From: Allobosea sp. Root483D1
Lineage (GTDB): Bacteria; Pseudomonadota; Alphaproteobacteria; Rhizobiales; Beijerinckiaceae
Reading direction: 5' to 3'
NCBI RefSeq assembly: GCF_001429505.1
Contig: NZ_LMJW01000022.1
Location: 847,497 to 911,496 of the forward strand
Length of the DNA stretch: 64,000 nucleotides
The notes below the pieces were generated by a model. It was not told the origin of the DNA, did not search any database, and saw only the letters and a list, made by a program, of their open reading frames with translations. Below, one piece after another: positions 52,546 to 60,685 of the stretch; within the stretch, counting starts at the first letter, position 1; the number at the start of each line of letters is the position of its first letter. A program made the translations under genes and the position numbers.

Positions 52546-55269
52546 ATGGCAAGCGACGAATCTCAATTCCGCGAGGCAGGGCGGCCCGACCCCGACGCCC
52601 TGCTCGCTTCAGCCGGCCGCGGCAAGCGCGGCCGGCTGAAGATATTTCTCGGCATGGCGCCGGGCGTCGGCAAGACCTACGAGATGCTGACGCAAGGTCG
52701 GCGTGCCCAGAAGGAGCATGGCGAGGTCCTGGTCGGCGTGGTCGAGACGCATGGCCGGCGTGAGACCGAAGACCTGCTCGACGGCCTCGAGGTGATGGCG
52801 CGCCGGCCGCTCGAGCATCGAGGCCGGCTTATGATGGAGTTCGATCTCGACGCAGCCCTCGCCTTGAAGCCGAAGCTGCTGCTGGTCGACGAGTACGCCC
52901 ATTCCAATGCGCCGGGCAGCCGCCATCCCAAGCGCTGGCAGGATGTCGAGGAACTGCTCGACTCCGGGATCGACGTCTGGACGACGCTGAACGTCCAGCA
53001 CCTCGAAAGCCTGGTCGACGTCGTCTGGAAGATCACCGGAGTGCGCCAGCGCGAAACCGTGCCGGACAGCGCGCTCAGCCGCGCCGACGAGATCGAGCTG
53101 ATCGACATCACGCCGACCGAACTTCGCCAGCGCATGGAGGAAGGCAAGGTCTACGTTCCCGAGACCGCCCGGCTCGCCGCCGGCAATTTCTTCAAGCCGG
53201 AGAACCTGACGGCACTGCGCGAACTGGCGCTGCGCCGGGCGGCGCAGACGGTCGACGACCAGCTCAGCCAGGCGATGAAGCGCGCTGGCGTCGAGGGCCC
53301 CTGGGCGGCGGGCGAGCGCATCCTCGTGCTGATCGGCCCTGACGCGATGGCCGGCTCGCTGGTCAGGGCCGGGCGGCGCCTCTCCGACATGATGATGGAT
53401 GCGCCCTGGACGGTCGCCCATGTCGAACGGCCCAGCGGGGCGGAGCCGGATTCTGCCCGTGGCGCGCATCTCGCGGAGGCGTTGAAGCTTGCCGAACAGC
53501 TTGGCGGCGCGAGCGTCGTGCTCAATGGCGACGATCTCGTCGGCGCAGTGCTCGATTATGCCCGCCGCAACAACGTCACCCAGATCGTCGTCGGCAAATC
53601 GCATCGCAAGGGTTGGCGCGCCTGGTTGCGCCCTTCCCTCGCCCCAGAGCTGCTGAAGGCGCAGAACGGCGCCGCCCTGCACATCGTCACCGAAATTACG
53701 AGCGGGCCGGTGCAACAGGTGATGCCGAGCACGCCGCGGGGCCGATTCAACTGGCTCACCCATCTCGGCGCGGTCGCCATGGTCGGGGTCGTGATCGGCC
53801 TCGCCGAGCTGATCGACAAGCGGGTCGAGAATGTCAACCTCGCCATGCTGTTCATGGTCAGCGTGCTCGGCGCCGGTCTCGCCTTCGGCCTCTGGCCGGC
53901 AGTGACGGCAGCCGCGCTCGCGGCCTTCGCCTACAACTTCTTCTTTCTCGAGCCGCGCCTCTCCTTCTGGATCGGCCACCCGGCCGACGTGCTGACCTTC
54001 CTTGTCTTCTTTGCGGTGGCGCTGACGACGGGCGGCCTGACCGGGCGCATCCGCGACCAGGCCAGGGCAACGGCGCGGCGCGCCTCGGCGATCACCGCCT
54101 TGCTCGCCGCCAGCCGCCGGCTTTCGGCGGCGGCGCGGCGCGAAGATGTCGCGTCGATCCTGGCCGAACAGGTCTCGGCCGCGACCTCCGGCAAGATCGT
54201 GGTGCTGCTGCCGGCCAATGGCGAGATCGCCCCGGCCGCCGGCGCGCCCGAGCTCGAAGCCCTATCGACCGCTGACATGACCGCGGCGCGCTGGACCTGG
54301 AACCGCGGCGAGCCGGCCGGGGCCGGCACTGGCACCTTGCCGAACGTCGCCTGGACCTTCAGGCCATTGCAGGGCGTGCGAGCCCGCTCCGGCGTCGTCG
54401 GCTTCGAGCCGAAGGCGCTGGCGACGGCTGAGAATGCGCGCTTCGCAATGGCGCTGCTCGACCAGGGTGCGATCGCGATCGAGCGCGCCGAGCTCGCCGC
54501 TGCGGCCGTCGATGCGGAAGCGCTCCGCCGCAGCGACCGCCTGCGCTCCGCCCTGCTCAACTCGGTCAGCCACGATCTGCGCACGCCGCTCGCCACCGTG
54601 CTCGGCTCGGCGACGACGCTGATCGATTACGGCGATGGCATGAAGCCGGCCGTGCGCGACGATCTCCTGCTCTCGATCCGTGAGGAGGCCGAGCGGCTCA
54701 ACCGCTATGTCGGCGATCTGCTCGACATGACCCGGCTCGAAGGCGGCGCGCTGGTGGCAAGACGCGACTGGATCGATGTGCGCGACGTGATCGCGGCGGC
54801 GCTTTCACGCGTCTCGCGCCGGCTCGGCCAACGGCGGGTCCAGCGCGATTTCCCGGCAGAGCTCTCTTTGGTTCGGGCCGACGCTGGCCTGCTCGAGCAA
54901 GTGCTGGTCAACATCCTCGAAAACGCCATCGCCTATAGCGAGGACGGCGCGTTGATCGAGGCGGCCGCCTATGAGGACCGCGGCAATGTCGTGATCTCGA
55001 TCGAGGACGAGGGCCGCGGCATCCCGACTGCCGAGCTGGAACGCGTCTTCGAGAAGTTCCGGCGGCTGGAGGAATCGATCGATCGTGGCGGCGAGCGCGG
55101 CAAGGGCGCTGGGCTCGGCCTCGCCATCGCCAAGGGCTTCGTCGAGGCCATGGGCGGCCGCATCGCCGCCGCCAGCCCGATCCATGACCGCCCGGACGGC
55201 AGCAAGGGCGGCACCCGCATCCTGATCAGCCTGCGCAAGGACGTCGCGGGCGGAGAACCCAAGTCATGA
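52546..55269 (+). CDS. kdpD: Sensor histidine kinase KdpD
   Basis: The membrane sensor of K+ limitation, 907 residues. In order it has the KdpD domain with Walker A GMAPGVGKT (36-44), VDEYAHSNAPGSRHPKRWQD, a Usp-like domain (LVLIGPDAMAGSLVRAGRRL), four membrane helices (FAYNFFFLEPRLSFWIG), a GAF-like region, the His box SVSHDLRTPLA with His676, and the ATPase domain with NILENAIAYS and EDEGRGIP. Phosphorylated KdpE activates kdpFABC. Its end overlaps kdpE by four bases. Confidence 0.96.
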   Translation: MASDESQFREAGRPDPDALLASAGRGKRGRLKIFLGMAPGVGKTYEMLTQGRRAQKEHGEVLVGVVETHGRRETEDLLDGLEVMARRPLEHRGRLMMEFDLDAALALKPKLLLVDEYAHSNAPGSRHPKRWQDVEELLDSGIDVWTTLNVQHLESLVDVVWKITGVRQRETVPDSALSRADEIELIDITPTELRQRMEEGKVYVPETARLAAGNFFKPENLTALRELALRRAAQTVDDQLSQAMKRAGVEGPWAAGERILVLIGPDAMAGSLVRAGRRLSDMMMDAPWTVAHVERPSGAEPDSARGAHLAEALKLAEQLGGASVVLNGDDLVGAVLDYARRNNVTQIVVGKSHRKGWRAWLRPSLAPELLKAQNGAALHIVTEITSGPVQQVMPSTPRGRFNWLTHLGAVAMVGVVIGLAELIDKRVENVNLAMLFMVSVLGAGLAFGLWPAVTAAALAAFAYNFFFLEPRLSFWIGHPADVLTFLVFFAVALTTGGLTGRIRDQARATARRASAITALLAASRRLSAAARREDVASILAEQVSAATSGKIVVLLPANGEIAPAAGAPELEALSTADMTAARWTWNRGEPAGAGTGTLPNVAWTFRPLQGVRARSGVVGFEPKALATAENARFAMALLDQGAIAIERAELAAAAVDAEALRRSDRLRSALLNSVSHDLRTPLATVLGSATTLIDYGDGMKPAVRDDLLLSIREEAERLNRYVGDLLDMTRLEGGALVARRDWIDVRDVIAAALSRVSRRLGQRRVQRDFPAELSLVRADAGLLEQVLVNILENAIAYSEDGALIEAAAYEDRGNVVISIEDEGRGIPTAELERVFEKFRRLEESIDRGGERGKGAGLGLAIAKGFVEAMGGRIAAASPIHDRPDGSKGGTRILISLRKDVAGGEPKS

Positions 55270-55961
55270 CCGCCTTTCGCCCCCGCATCCTCGTCATCGA
55301 CGACGAGCCGCAGATCCACCGTTTCCTTGGCCCAGCGCTCGACGCGGCCGGCTACGAGCCGATCCGCGCCGACGACGCCACCACCGGCCTGCGCGAGATC
55401 GCCCGAAAGCCGCCCGACGCGGTCGTGCTCGACCTCGGCCTGCCCGACATGGACGGCAAGGAGGCGCTCGCCAAGGCGCGGGCCTTCTATGACGGCCCGG
55501 TGATCATCCTCTCCGCCCGCGACCGCGAGACCGAGAAAATCGACGCGCTGGACGCCGGCGCCGACGACTATGTCGAGAAGCCGTTCGGCGTCGGCGAGTT
55601 GCTGGCGCGCCTGCGCGTCGCGCTGCGCCATCGCCTCGAACGCCAGGGCTCGGAGCCTGCGCTGCAGGTCGGCGATGTCGAGATCGACCTGGTCAACCGC
55701 CGGATCAGCAAGGCCGGCGTTGCGGTGAAGCTCTCGCCCAAGGAATACGACCTGCTCGCCAGCCTGGCCGGCGGCAATGGCCGGGTCCTGACCCACAAGC
55801 AGATCCTCACCGCCGTCTGGGGCCCGGCCCATGAGCACGACGTGCAGTATCTGCGCGTCTTCGTCGGGCAGCTCCGGCAGAAGCTCGAGGACGATCCGGC
55901 CGAGCCGAAGCTGATCGAGACCGAGCCCGGCGTCGGCTATCGGTTGGGCGGGCTGGTTTGA
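55266..55961 (+). CDS. kdpE: Response regulator KdpE
   Basis: An OmpR-type regulator of 231 residues. Acidic residues at 12-13 (VIDDEP) and the phosphoacceptor Asp56 (VVLDLGLPDMDG) are present, with the conserved Lys in DDYVEKPFGVGELL. The C-terminal winged helix carries SPKEYDLLASLAGGNGRVLT and YLRVFVGQLRQKLE. The start ATGA overlaps the kdpD stop, so the pair is coupled, and its place at the 3' end of kdpFABCD makes the assignment firm. Confidence 0.97.
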   Translation: MTAFRPRILVIDDEPQIHRFLGPALDAAGYEPIRADDATTGLREIARKPPDAVVLDLGLPDMDGKEALAKARAFYDGPVIILSARDRETEKIDALDAGADDYVEKPFGVGELLARLRVALRHRLERQGSEPALQVGDVEIDLVNRRISKAGVAVKLSPKEYDLLASLAGGNGRVLTHKQILTAVWGPAHEHDVQYLRVFVGQLRQKLEDDPAEPKLIETEPGVGYRLGGLV

Positions 55962-55992
55962 GCGCGCTTGCTCTCCTCTCGTACTATCGCCC

Positions 55993-56097
55993 GTCATCCC
56001 GGACACAGCGAAGCGGAGATCCGGGATCCATGCCGGAGCCTTTCCGAATAAGGTTCCGGAATGGGTCCCGGGTCTCCCTCCGGTCGCCCGGGATGAC
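55993..56097. repeat. GTCATCCCGG inverted repeat (intergenic palindrome family)
   Basis: The outer ends GTCATCCCGG (55993-56002) and CCGGGATGAC region (56088-56097) are inverted. The interior has GGAGATCCGGGATCCATGCC paired imperfectly with GGGTCCCGGGTCTCC, giving a long imperfect hairpin. I recall near-identical cores in intergenic DNA of Bradyrhizobium/Bosea-type genomes. It lies just after kdpE, where it may end the kdp transcript. Confidence 0.75.
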
Positions 56098-56247
56098 TCG
56101 CGTATTGTGTGTCGCGGCAGCAGAATTTTTCCGGCCGCGTGCCGTATCGCAGCAAGGCGAAGAGAGATTTCCTCTTTTGGAACGGGAATAAGAAAAATCA
56201 CACTACCTGACGTGAATTGATGCCTGAAGGCCTGTGCCTTATGCAAA
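56098..56247. other. AT-rich leader ahead of the cysI operon
   Basis: About 150 bases with lower GC than the flanks and no gene. AAGAGAGATTTCCTCTT (around 56160) is a small dyad. The stretch GGGAATAAGAAAAATCACAC is notably A-rich. A promoter for the sulfur genes presumably lies here, but I cannot assign hexamers with confidence. Confidence 0.3.
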
Positions 56248-56267
56248 ACGTTCGAAATAGCGAACGT
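56248..56267 (+). promoter_or_regulatory. Operator-like dyad before the cysI operon
   Basis: A perfect 7-base dyad ACGTTCG-AAATAG-CGAACGT ends 14 bases before the first gene of the operon. Its outer context ATGC...GCAT adds partial symmetry. The position, over the leader next to the ribosome binding site, suggests a repressor site for a sulfur-responsive regulator, or an RNA hairpin. The cognate protein is unknown. Confidence 0.45.
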
Positions 56268-56281
56268 AGCGAGCATCATTC

Positions 56282-56635
56282 ATGGCTGTCGCCAAGCGCC
56301 CTGCCCTACCGGTGATCCTGCTGGCCAACGACCTGCTCGACGGCGACGTCGTCTTCGCGGCGGGCGATGCGAACAGCCTCCACTGGTCGCGCGATCCCGG
56401 CGCGGCGCTGGTCGGTGACGATGATGCGACGGCCGATCGGCTCGACGCCTTCGCCACTGCCGAGCTCGGCAAGCAGCAGGTCGTCGACGCCTATCTCGTC
56501 GATGTCGCGATCGAGGACGGCGTGCCGGTGCCGCGCCATTACCGCGAACGGATGAAGACGACCGGCCCCAGCATCCGGCGCGACCTCGGCAAGCAGGCTG
56601 AATTGCCGCTCGCCCAAGCTTTTCTGAGAGCCTGA
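56282..56635 (+). CDS. DUF2849 family protein
   Basis: A 117-residue protein of the DUF2849 family, found just upstream of the siroheme reductase in many alphaproteobacteria. It shows PVILLANDLLDGDVVFAAGD, DATADRLDAFATAE, QVVDAYLVDVAI and PRHYRERMKTTGPSIRRDLG. The function is not established; the strict linkage suggests a helper role in sulfite or nitrite reduction. cysI follows after three bases, so they are co-transcribed. Confidence 0.87.
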   Translation: MAVAKRPALPVILLANDLLDGDVVFAAGDANSLHWSRDPGAALVGDDDATADRLDAFATAELGKQQVVDAYLVDVAIEDGVPVPRHYRERMKTTGPSIRRDLGKQAELPLAQAFLRA

Positions 56636-56638
56636 CGC

Positions 56639-58309
56639 ATGTATCGCTACGATGAATTCGACGAGCGTTTCGTCCGCGAGCGGGTCGCGCAGTTCCGCGA
56701 CCAGGTTGGTCGCCGGCTTAGCGGTTCGCTGACCGAGGACGAGTTCAAGCCGCTGCGTCTGAAGAACGGCGTCTATCTGCAGCTGCACGCCTACATGCTG
56801 CGGATCGCCGTCCCCTACGGCACGCTGTCGTCGAAGCAGATGCGCCAGCTCGCGCTGATCGGCGAGCGCTATGATCGCGGCTACGGCCATTTCACCACGC
56901 GCACTAATCTCCAGTTCAACTGGCCGAAGCTGCGCGACATCCCGGACATTCTCGACCTGCTCGCCGATGTCGAGATGCACGCGATCCAGACCTCGGGCAA
57001 CTGCATCCGCAATGTCACCGCCGACCATTTCGCCGGTGTCGCGCAGGACGAGGTCGAGGATCCACGCCCGACCGCCGAATTGATCCGGCAATGGTCGAGC
57101 CTGCATCCCGAGTTCGACTACCTGCCGCGCAAGTTCAAGATCGCGGTGACCGGCGCCGAGCATGACCGCGCCGTGATCAAGGCGCACGATATCGGCCTGC
57201 GCATCCTGCGCCATCCGGACACGCACGAGATCGGCTACGAGGTCATCGTCGGCGGCGGCCTCGGCCGCACCCCGATGATCGGCAAGATCGTGCGCGAGTT
57301 CCTGCCCAAGGCCGATCTGCTCGCCTATCTCGAGGCGATCATGCGGGTCTACAATCTCGAAGGTCGGCGCGACAACAAGTACAAGGCCAGGGTCAAGATC
57401 CTCGTCCACGAGATCGGCACGGAGGAGTTCTCCCGCCGCGTCGAGGAGGAGTTCGCCCGGCTCGATGGCCCCTCCGTCAACGCCGATCCGGCCGAGGTCG
57501 CGCGCATCGCCGCCTACTTCGCGCCGCCGGCCTATGAAAAGCTGCCGGCGACCAGCGGCGCTTTCGAAGCGGCCAGGGCCGGCAATCCCGATTTCGCCCG
57601 CTGGGTCGAGACCAATCTCACCCCGCATCGCCAGCCGGGCTATGCCGCGCTGACGATCTCGCTGAAGCCGATCGGCGCGCCTCCCGGCGACGCCACCAGC
57701 GAGCAGATGCGCGTCGTCGCCGATCTCGCGGACGAGTTCTCGCTCTCCGAAATCCGCGTCACCCACGCGCAGAACCTCGTCCTGCCGCATGTAAAGCTGT
57801 CGGACCTGTTCGCCGTCTGGCAGCGCCTCGGCGAGGCGGAGCTGGCGACGGCCAATGTCGGGCTGATCACCGACATCATCGCCTGCCCCGGCCTCGACTA
57901 TTGCGCGCTGGCGACGGCCCGCTCGATCCCGATCGCGCAGGCCCTGGCGCAGCGTTTCGCCGACCCCGTCAGGCAGAAGGAGATCGGTGTGCTCAACATC
58001 AAGATTTCCGGCTGCATCAATGCCTGCGGCCATCACCATGTCGGCCATATCGGCATTCTCGGCCTCGAGAAGCGCGGCATCGAATCCTACCAGATCACGC
58101 TCGGCGGCGACGCGACCGAGAACGCGGCAATCGGCGAGATTCTCGGCCCCGGCCTCGCGGCCGAGGACGTGCCGGACGCGATCGAGCGCATCGTCTCGGT
58201 TTACCTGGGGCAGCGCCAGACCGGCGAGAGCTTCATCGACAATGTCCGCCGCATCGGCCTTGCGCCGTTCAAGGCGGCTTTTCAGGAGGTCAGCCATGCC
58301 GTTGCTTGA
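56639..58309 (+). CDS. cysI: Nitrite/sulfite reductase hemoprotein (CysI-type)
   Basis: A 556-residue siroheme/[4Fe-4S] enzyme, here most likely reducing sulfite to sulfide. The cluster and heme ligands are C416 and C422 (ACPGLDYCALA) and C459 and C463 (SGCINACGHHHVGHIG). The two ferredoxin-like half domains carry GHFTTRTNLQFNW and TSGNCIRNVTADHFAG. No flavoprotein CysJ is beside it, so electrons probably come from a ferredoxin or another reductase. Its location with siroheme synthase and sulfate transport genes supports sulfite as the substrate. Confidence 0.92.
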   Translation: MYRYDEFDERFVRERVAQFRDQVGRRLSGSLTEDEFKPLRLKNGVYLQLHAYMLRIAVPYGTLSSKQMRQLALIGERYDRGYGHFTTRTNLQFNWPKLRDIPDILDLLADVEMHAIQTSGNCIRNVTADHFAGVAQDEVEDPRPTAELIRQWSSLHPEFDYLPRKFKIAVTGAEHDRAVIKAHDIGLRILRHPDTHEIGYEVIVGGGLGRTPMIGKIVREFLPKADLLAYLEAIMRVYNLEGRRDNKYKARVKILVHEIGTEEFSRRVEEEFARLDGPSVNADPAEVARIAAYFAPPAYEKLPATSGAFEAARAGNPDFARWVETNLTPHRQPGYAALTISLKPIGAPPGDATSEQMRVVADLADEFSLSEIRVTHAQNLVLPHVKLSDLFAVWQRLGEAELATANVGLITDIIACPGLDYCALATARSIPIAQALAQRFADPVRQKEIGVLNIKISGCINACGHHHVGHIGILGLEKRGIESYQITLGGDATENAAIGEILGPGLAAEDVPDAIERIVSVYLGQRQTGESFIDNVRRIGLAPFKAAFQEVSHAVA

Positions 58310-58814
58310 TCGTCACGGCGCCAAGGCCGAGCTCTGGACACGCAGCGAGGGCGCGGCGATCGACAACATCTCGCATGCGCTCGTCGACTGGGCGGCGCTG
58401 CCGGAGGCGTTGGCGCAGAAGACCCGCGACCAGCGCATCGGCGTCGTCATCCCCAATACCGTCCGCATCCCCGAGCTCAAGCTGCTGATGCGCCAGCTCT
58501 CGCTGATCGCGATCAGCTTCCCGTCCTTCGGCGACGGGCGCGGCTTCAGCCTGGCGCGCTTGATCCGCAATCACGGCTTCACCGGCACGTTGCGGGCCAG
58601 CGGCCCGCTGATCGTCGACCAGTTCGCCTATGCCCTCGCCTGCGGCTTCGACGAGGTCGAATTGCCCGAGGCGAGTGCTGCGCGCCAGCCGGTCGAGCAA
58701 TGGACCCGGGCGCTCGGCCAGATCAGCCATGGCTATCAGCGCGGCTATGGCGACAGCGGCAATATCCTCGACCGGCGCCGCTCGGCCCGGCTGAAACATG
58801 CCGCGGCGAGCTGA
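58296..58814 (+). CDS. DUF934 family protein
   Basis: A 172-residue DUF934 protein, a conserved partner of CysI in proteobacteria. It shows IGVVIPNTVRIPELKLLMRQ, ISFPSFGDGRGFSLARLIR and FTGTLRASGPLIVDQFAYAL, typical of the family. The molecular role is unproven. The ATG at 58296 follows CAGGAGG and overlaps the cysI end by 14 bases, so translation is coupled. Confidence 0.92.
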   Translation: MPLLDRHGAKAELWTRSEGAAIDNISHALVDWAALPEALAQKTRDQRIGVVIPNTVRIPELKLLMRQLSLIAISFPSFGDGRGFSLARLIRNHGFTGTLRASGPLIVDQFAYALACGFDEVELPEASAARQPVEQWTRALGQISHGYQRGYGDSGNILDRRRSARLKHAAAS

Positions 58815-58818
58815 GACG

Positions 58819-59058
58819 ATGCACGGTTCGGCCCAGACCAGCCTGCGCCGGCCGGCCGACCGCCATAGCGACGATGAATGGGAGGAGGCCATGCTGAACG
58901 ACGCCTTGAGTCACTCCGCTCCCGGCCCGCGCGAGCGCTGGTTCGATCTTTGCTTCCGGCTTATCATCCTGGTGCTTGCCGGTCTGTGGCTGTTCGTGCC
59001 ACCTGCGGGCGATAGCCGGGTGCAACCCGATGTGAAGGCCGCAGCGACGCAAAGATGA
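58819..59058 (+). CDS. Small single-pass membrane protein in the sulfur operon
   Basis: A 79-residue protein with one hydrophobic helix (WFDLCFRLIILVLAGLWLFV, about 47-66) between a polar N-terminus with DDEWEE and a short tail. No family is recognised. It fits between DUF934 (4-base gap) and cysG (ATGA overlap), so it is embedded in the operon and very likely translated. ATG 58819 is preferred; 58798 is an in-frame alternative. It might anchor a reductase component at the membrane, which is speculation. Confidence 0.65.
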   Translation: MHGSAQTSLRRPADRHSDDEWEEAMLNDALSHSAPGPRERWFDLCFRLIILVLAGLWLFVPPAGDSRVQPDVKAAATQR

Positions 59059-60512
59059 GCGCAAGACGCCCGCAAGCCACCGCCCCGCGCCGGATCGAAC
59101 GGCTCGCGACCCTGCCACTCTTCCACAAACTGGAGGGGCGCAAGGTCGTGCTTGCGGGCGCGAGCGAGGGCGCGCTCTGGAAGGCCGAACTGCTGGCTGC
59201 AGCAGGCAGCAACCTGCTGATCCTCGCCGGCGACCAGCCTGATATCTTCTCCGGCCTTGCCGCCGATCCGCCCGCCGGTTCGGTGACGGTGTTGCCGCGC
59301 GCCTGGCAGGCCAGCGACCTCGACGGCGCCGCGCTCGCCATCGCGGACATCGATTCCCTTGACGAAGCCAAGGCCTTCGCTGCTGCAGCCCGCCAGAGCG
59401 GCGTGCCGGCCAACATCGTCGACAAGCCCGAATTCTGCGACTTTGCCTTCGGCTCGCTGGTCAACCGCTCGCCGCTGGTGGTCGCGATCTCGACCGACGG
59501 CGCCGCCCCCGTCTTCGGTCAGGCGATCCGCGCCAAGATCGAGGCGTTGCTGCCGTCCGGCCTCAAGGCCTGGGCCCAGGCCGCGCATGATTGGCGTCCG
59601 CTGGTCAAGGCGCGCGAGCTCGCCTTCCCGCTCCGCCGCGATTTCTGGGAGCGCTTCACCAGTCGCGCGCTTGCCGAGCCGCAGCGTCGGCCCGATGAAA
59701 GCGACCGGGACAGCCTCTCCGCCGCGCTCGAAGAGATCGAGCGGACCGGGACTCAGCATGGCCGCGTTACGCTGGTCGGCGCCGGCCCAGGCGATCCGGA
59801 GCTGCTGACGCTGAAGGCGATCCGGGCGCTGCAGAGCGCCGACATCATCCTCTATGACGACCTCGTCTCGGCCGGCGTGCTCGAGCTCGCCCGGCGCGAG
59901 GCCAAACGCATGCTTGTCGGCAAGCAGGGTTACGGCCCCGCCGTGAAGCAGGACGACATCAACGCGATGCTGGTCTCGCTCGCCGGCCAGGGCAAGCATG
60001 TGGTCAGGCTGAAAGGCGGCGATCCCGGCATTTTCGGGCGCGCCGGCGAGGAGATCGAGGCCTGCCATCGCGCCGGCATCCCGGTCGCGATCGTGCCCGG
60101 CATCTCGGCGGCGCAAGGCGCAGCGGCTTCGCTCGGCCTGTCGCTGACCCATCGCGACCATGCCCGCCGCCTGCAATTCGTCACGGGCCATGCCCGCGAC
60201 GGCAAGCTGCCGCAGGATCTCGACTGGAAGGCGCTGGCCGATCCCGCCGCGACCACGGCGCTCTACATGGCGCGCGCCACCCTGCCGCTGTTTCGCGAGA
60301 AGGCGCTCGCCGCCGGGCTCGATCCGGCGACACCGGCGATCGCGGTCCTTGGTGCGACAACGCCGGCGGAGAGGCGGATCGCCACCACGATCCTGGACCT
60401 GCCGGAACGGCTCGGCGAGCTGCCGAGCAAGGGGCCTGTCCTCGTCCTGATCGGCCATGCGATGGGCGCCGCCTTGCCGGCTGCCGCCAGCGGAAAATTG
60501 GCTCACGGCTGA
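59055..60512 (+). CDS. cysG: Siroheme synthase
   Basis: A 485-residue enzyme for siroheme, the cofactor of CysI. The N-terminal half is the precorrin-2 dehydrogenase/ferrochelatase (FHKLEGRKVVLAGASEGALW, LVNRSPLVVAISTDGAAPVF). The C-terminal half is the uroporphyrinogen-III methyltransferase (VTLVGAGPGDPELLTLKAIR, VVRLKGGDPGIFGRAGEEIE, VPGISAAQGAAASLGL). Its glycine-rich N-terminal NAD motif is less canonical than in E. coli. The start overlaps the preceding stop by four bases. Confidence 0.95.
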   Translation: MSARRPQATAPRRIERLATLPLFHKLEGRKVVLAGASEGALWKAELLAAAGSNLLILAGDQPDIFSGLAADPPAGSVTVLPRAWQASDLDGAALAIADIDSLDEAKAFAAAARQSGVPANIVDKPEFCDFAFGSLVNRSPLVVAISTDGAAPVFGQAIRAKIEALLPSGLKAWAQAAHDWRPLVKARELAFPLRRDFWERFTSRALAEPQRRPDESDRDSLSAALEEIERTGTQHGRVTLVGAGPGDPELLTLKAIRALQSADIILYDDLVSAGVLELARREAKRMLVGKQGYGPAVKQDDINAMLVSLAGQGKHVVRLKGGDPGIFGRAGEEIEACHRAGIPVAIVPGISAAQGAAASLGLSLTHRDHARRLQFVTGHARDGKLPQDLDWKALADPAATTALYMARATLPLFREKALAAGLDPATPAIAVLGATTPAERRIATTILDLPERLGELPSKGPVLVLIGHAMGAALPAAASGKLAHG

Positions 60513-60612
60513 AACGAACCAAACCGCCGGAGATGCGTTTTCTCTCTGGCGCGAAAAGTTTGGAAGGGCTCTACTGCCGCCACCAGTTGAGCGATGACCG
60601 CCAATTCAGTAC

Positions 60613-60633
60613 GTTCTGTTTGTTTTTAAGAAC
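60613..60633 (+). promoter_or_regulatory. Dyad in the sulfate transporter leader
   Basis: The interrupted palindrome GTTCT-N11-AGAAC lies in a T-rich patch (TTTGTTTTTAAG) about 50 bases before the binding-protein start. LysR-type regulators such as CysB bind loosely similar A+T-rich dyads, so it is a reasonable operator candidate. It differs from the dyad upstream of cysI. Confidence 0.35.
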
Positions 60634-60685
60634 AGTTTTGAGCCGTTTCGGCGGCTTTCCGGACTGTCCGACACGGAGCACTGAG

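Noticed and set aside
53000..53979. Long antisense frames across kdpD
   Set aside because: They arise from GC-skewed codon positions; no start signal or domain supports them.
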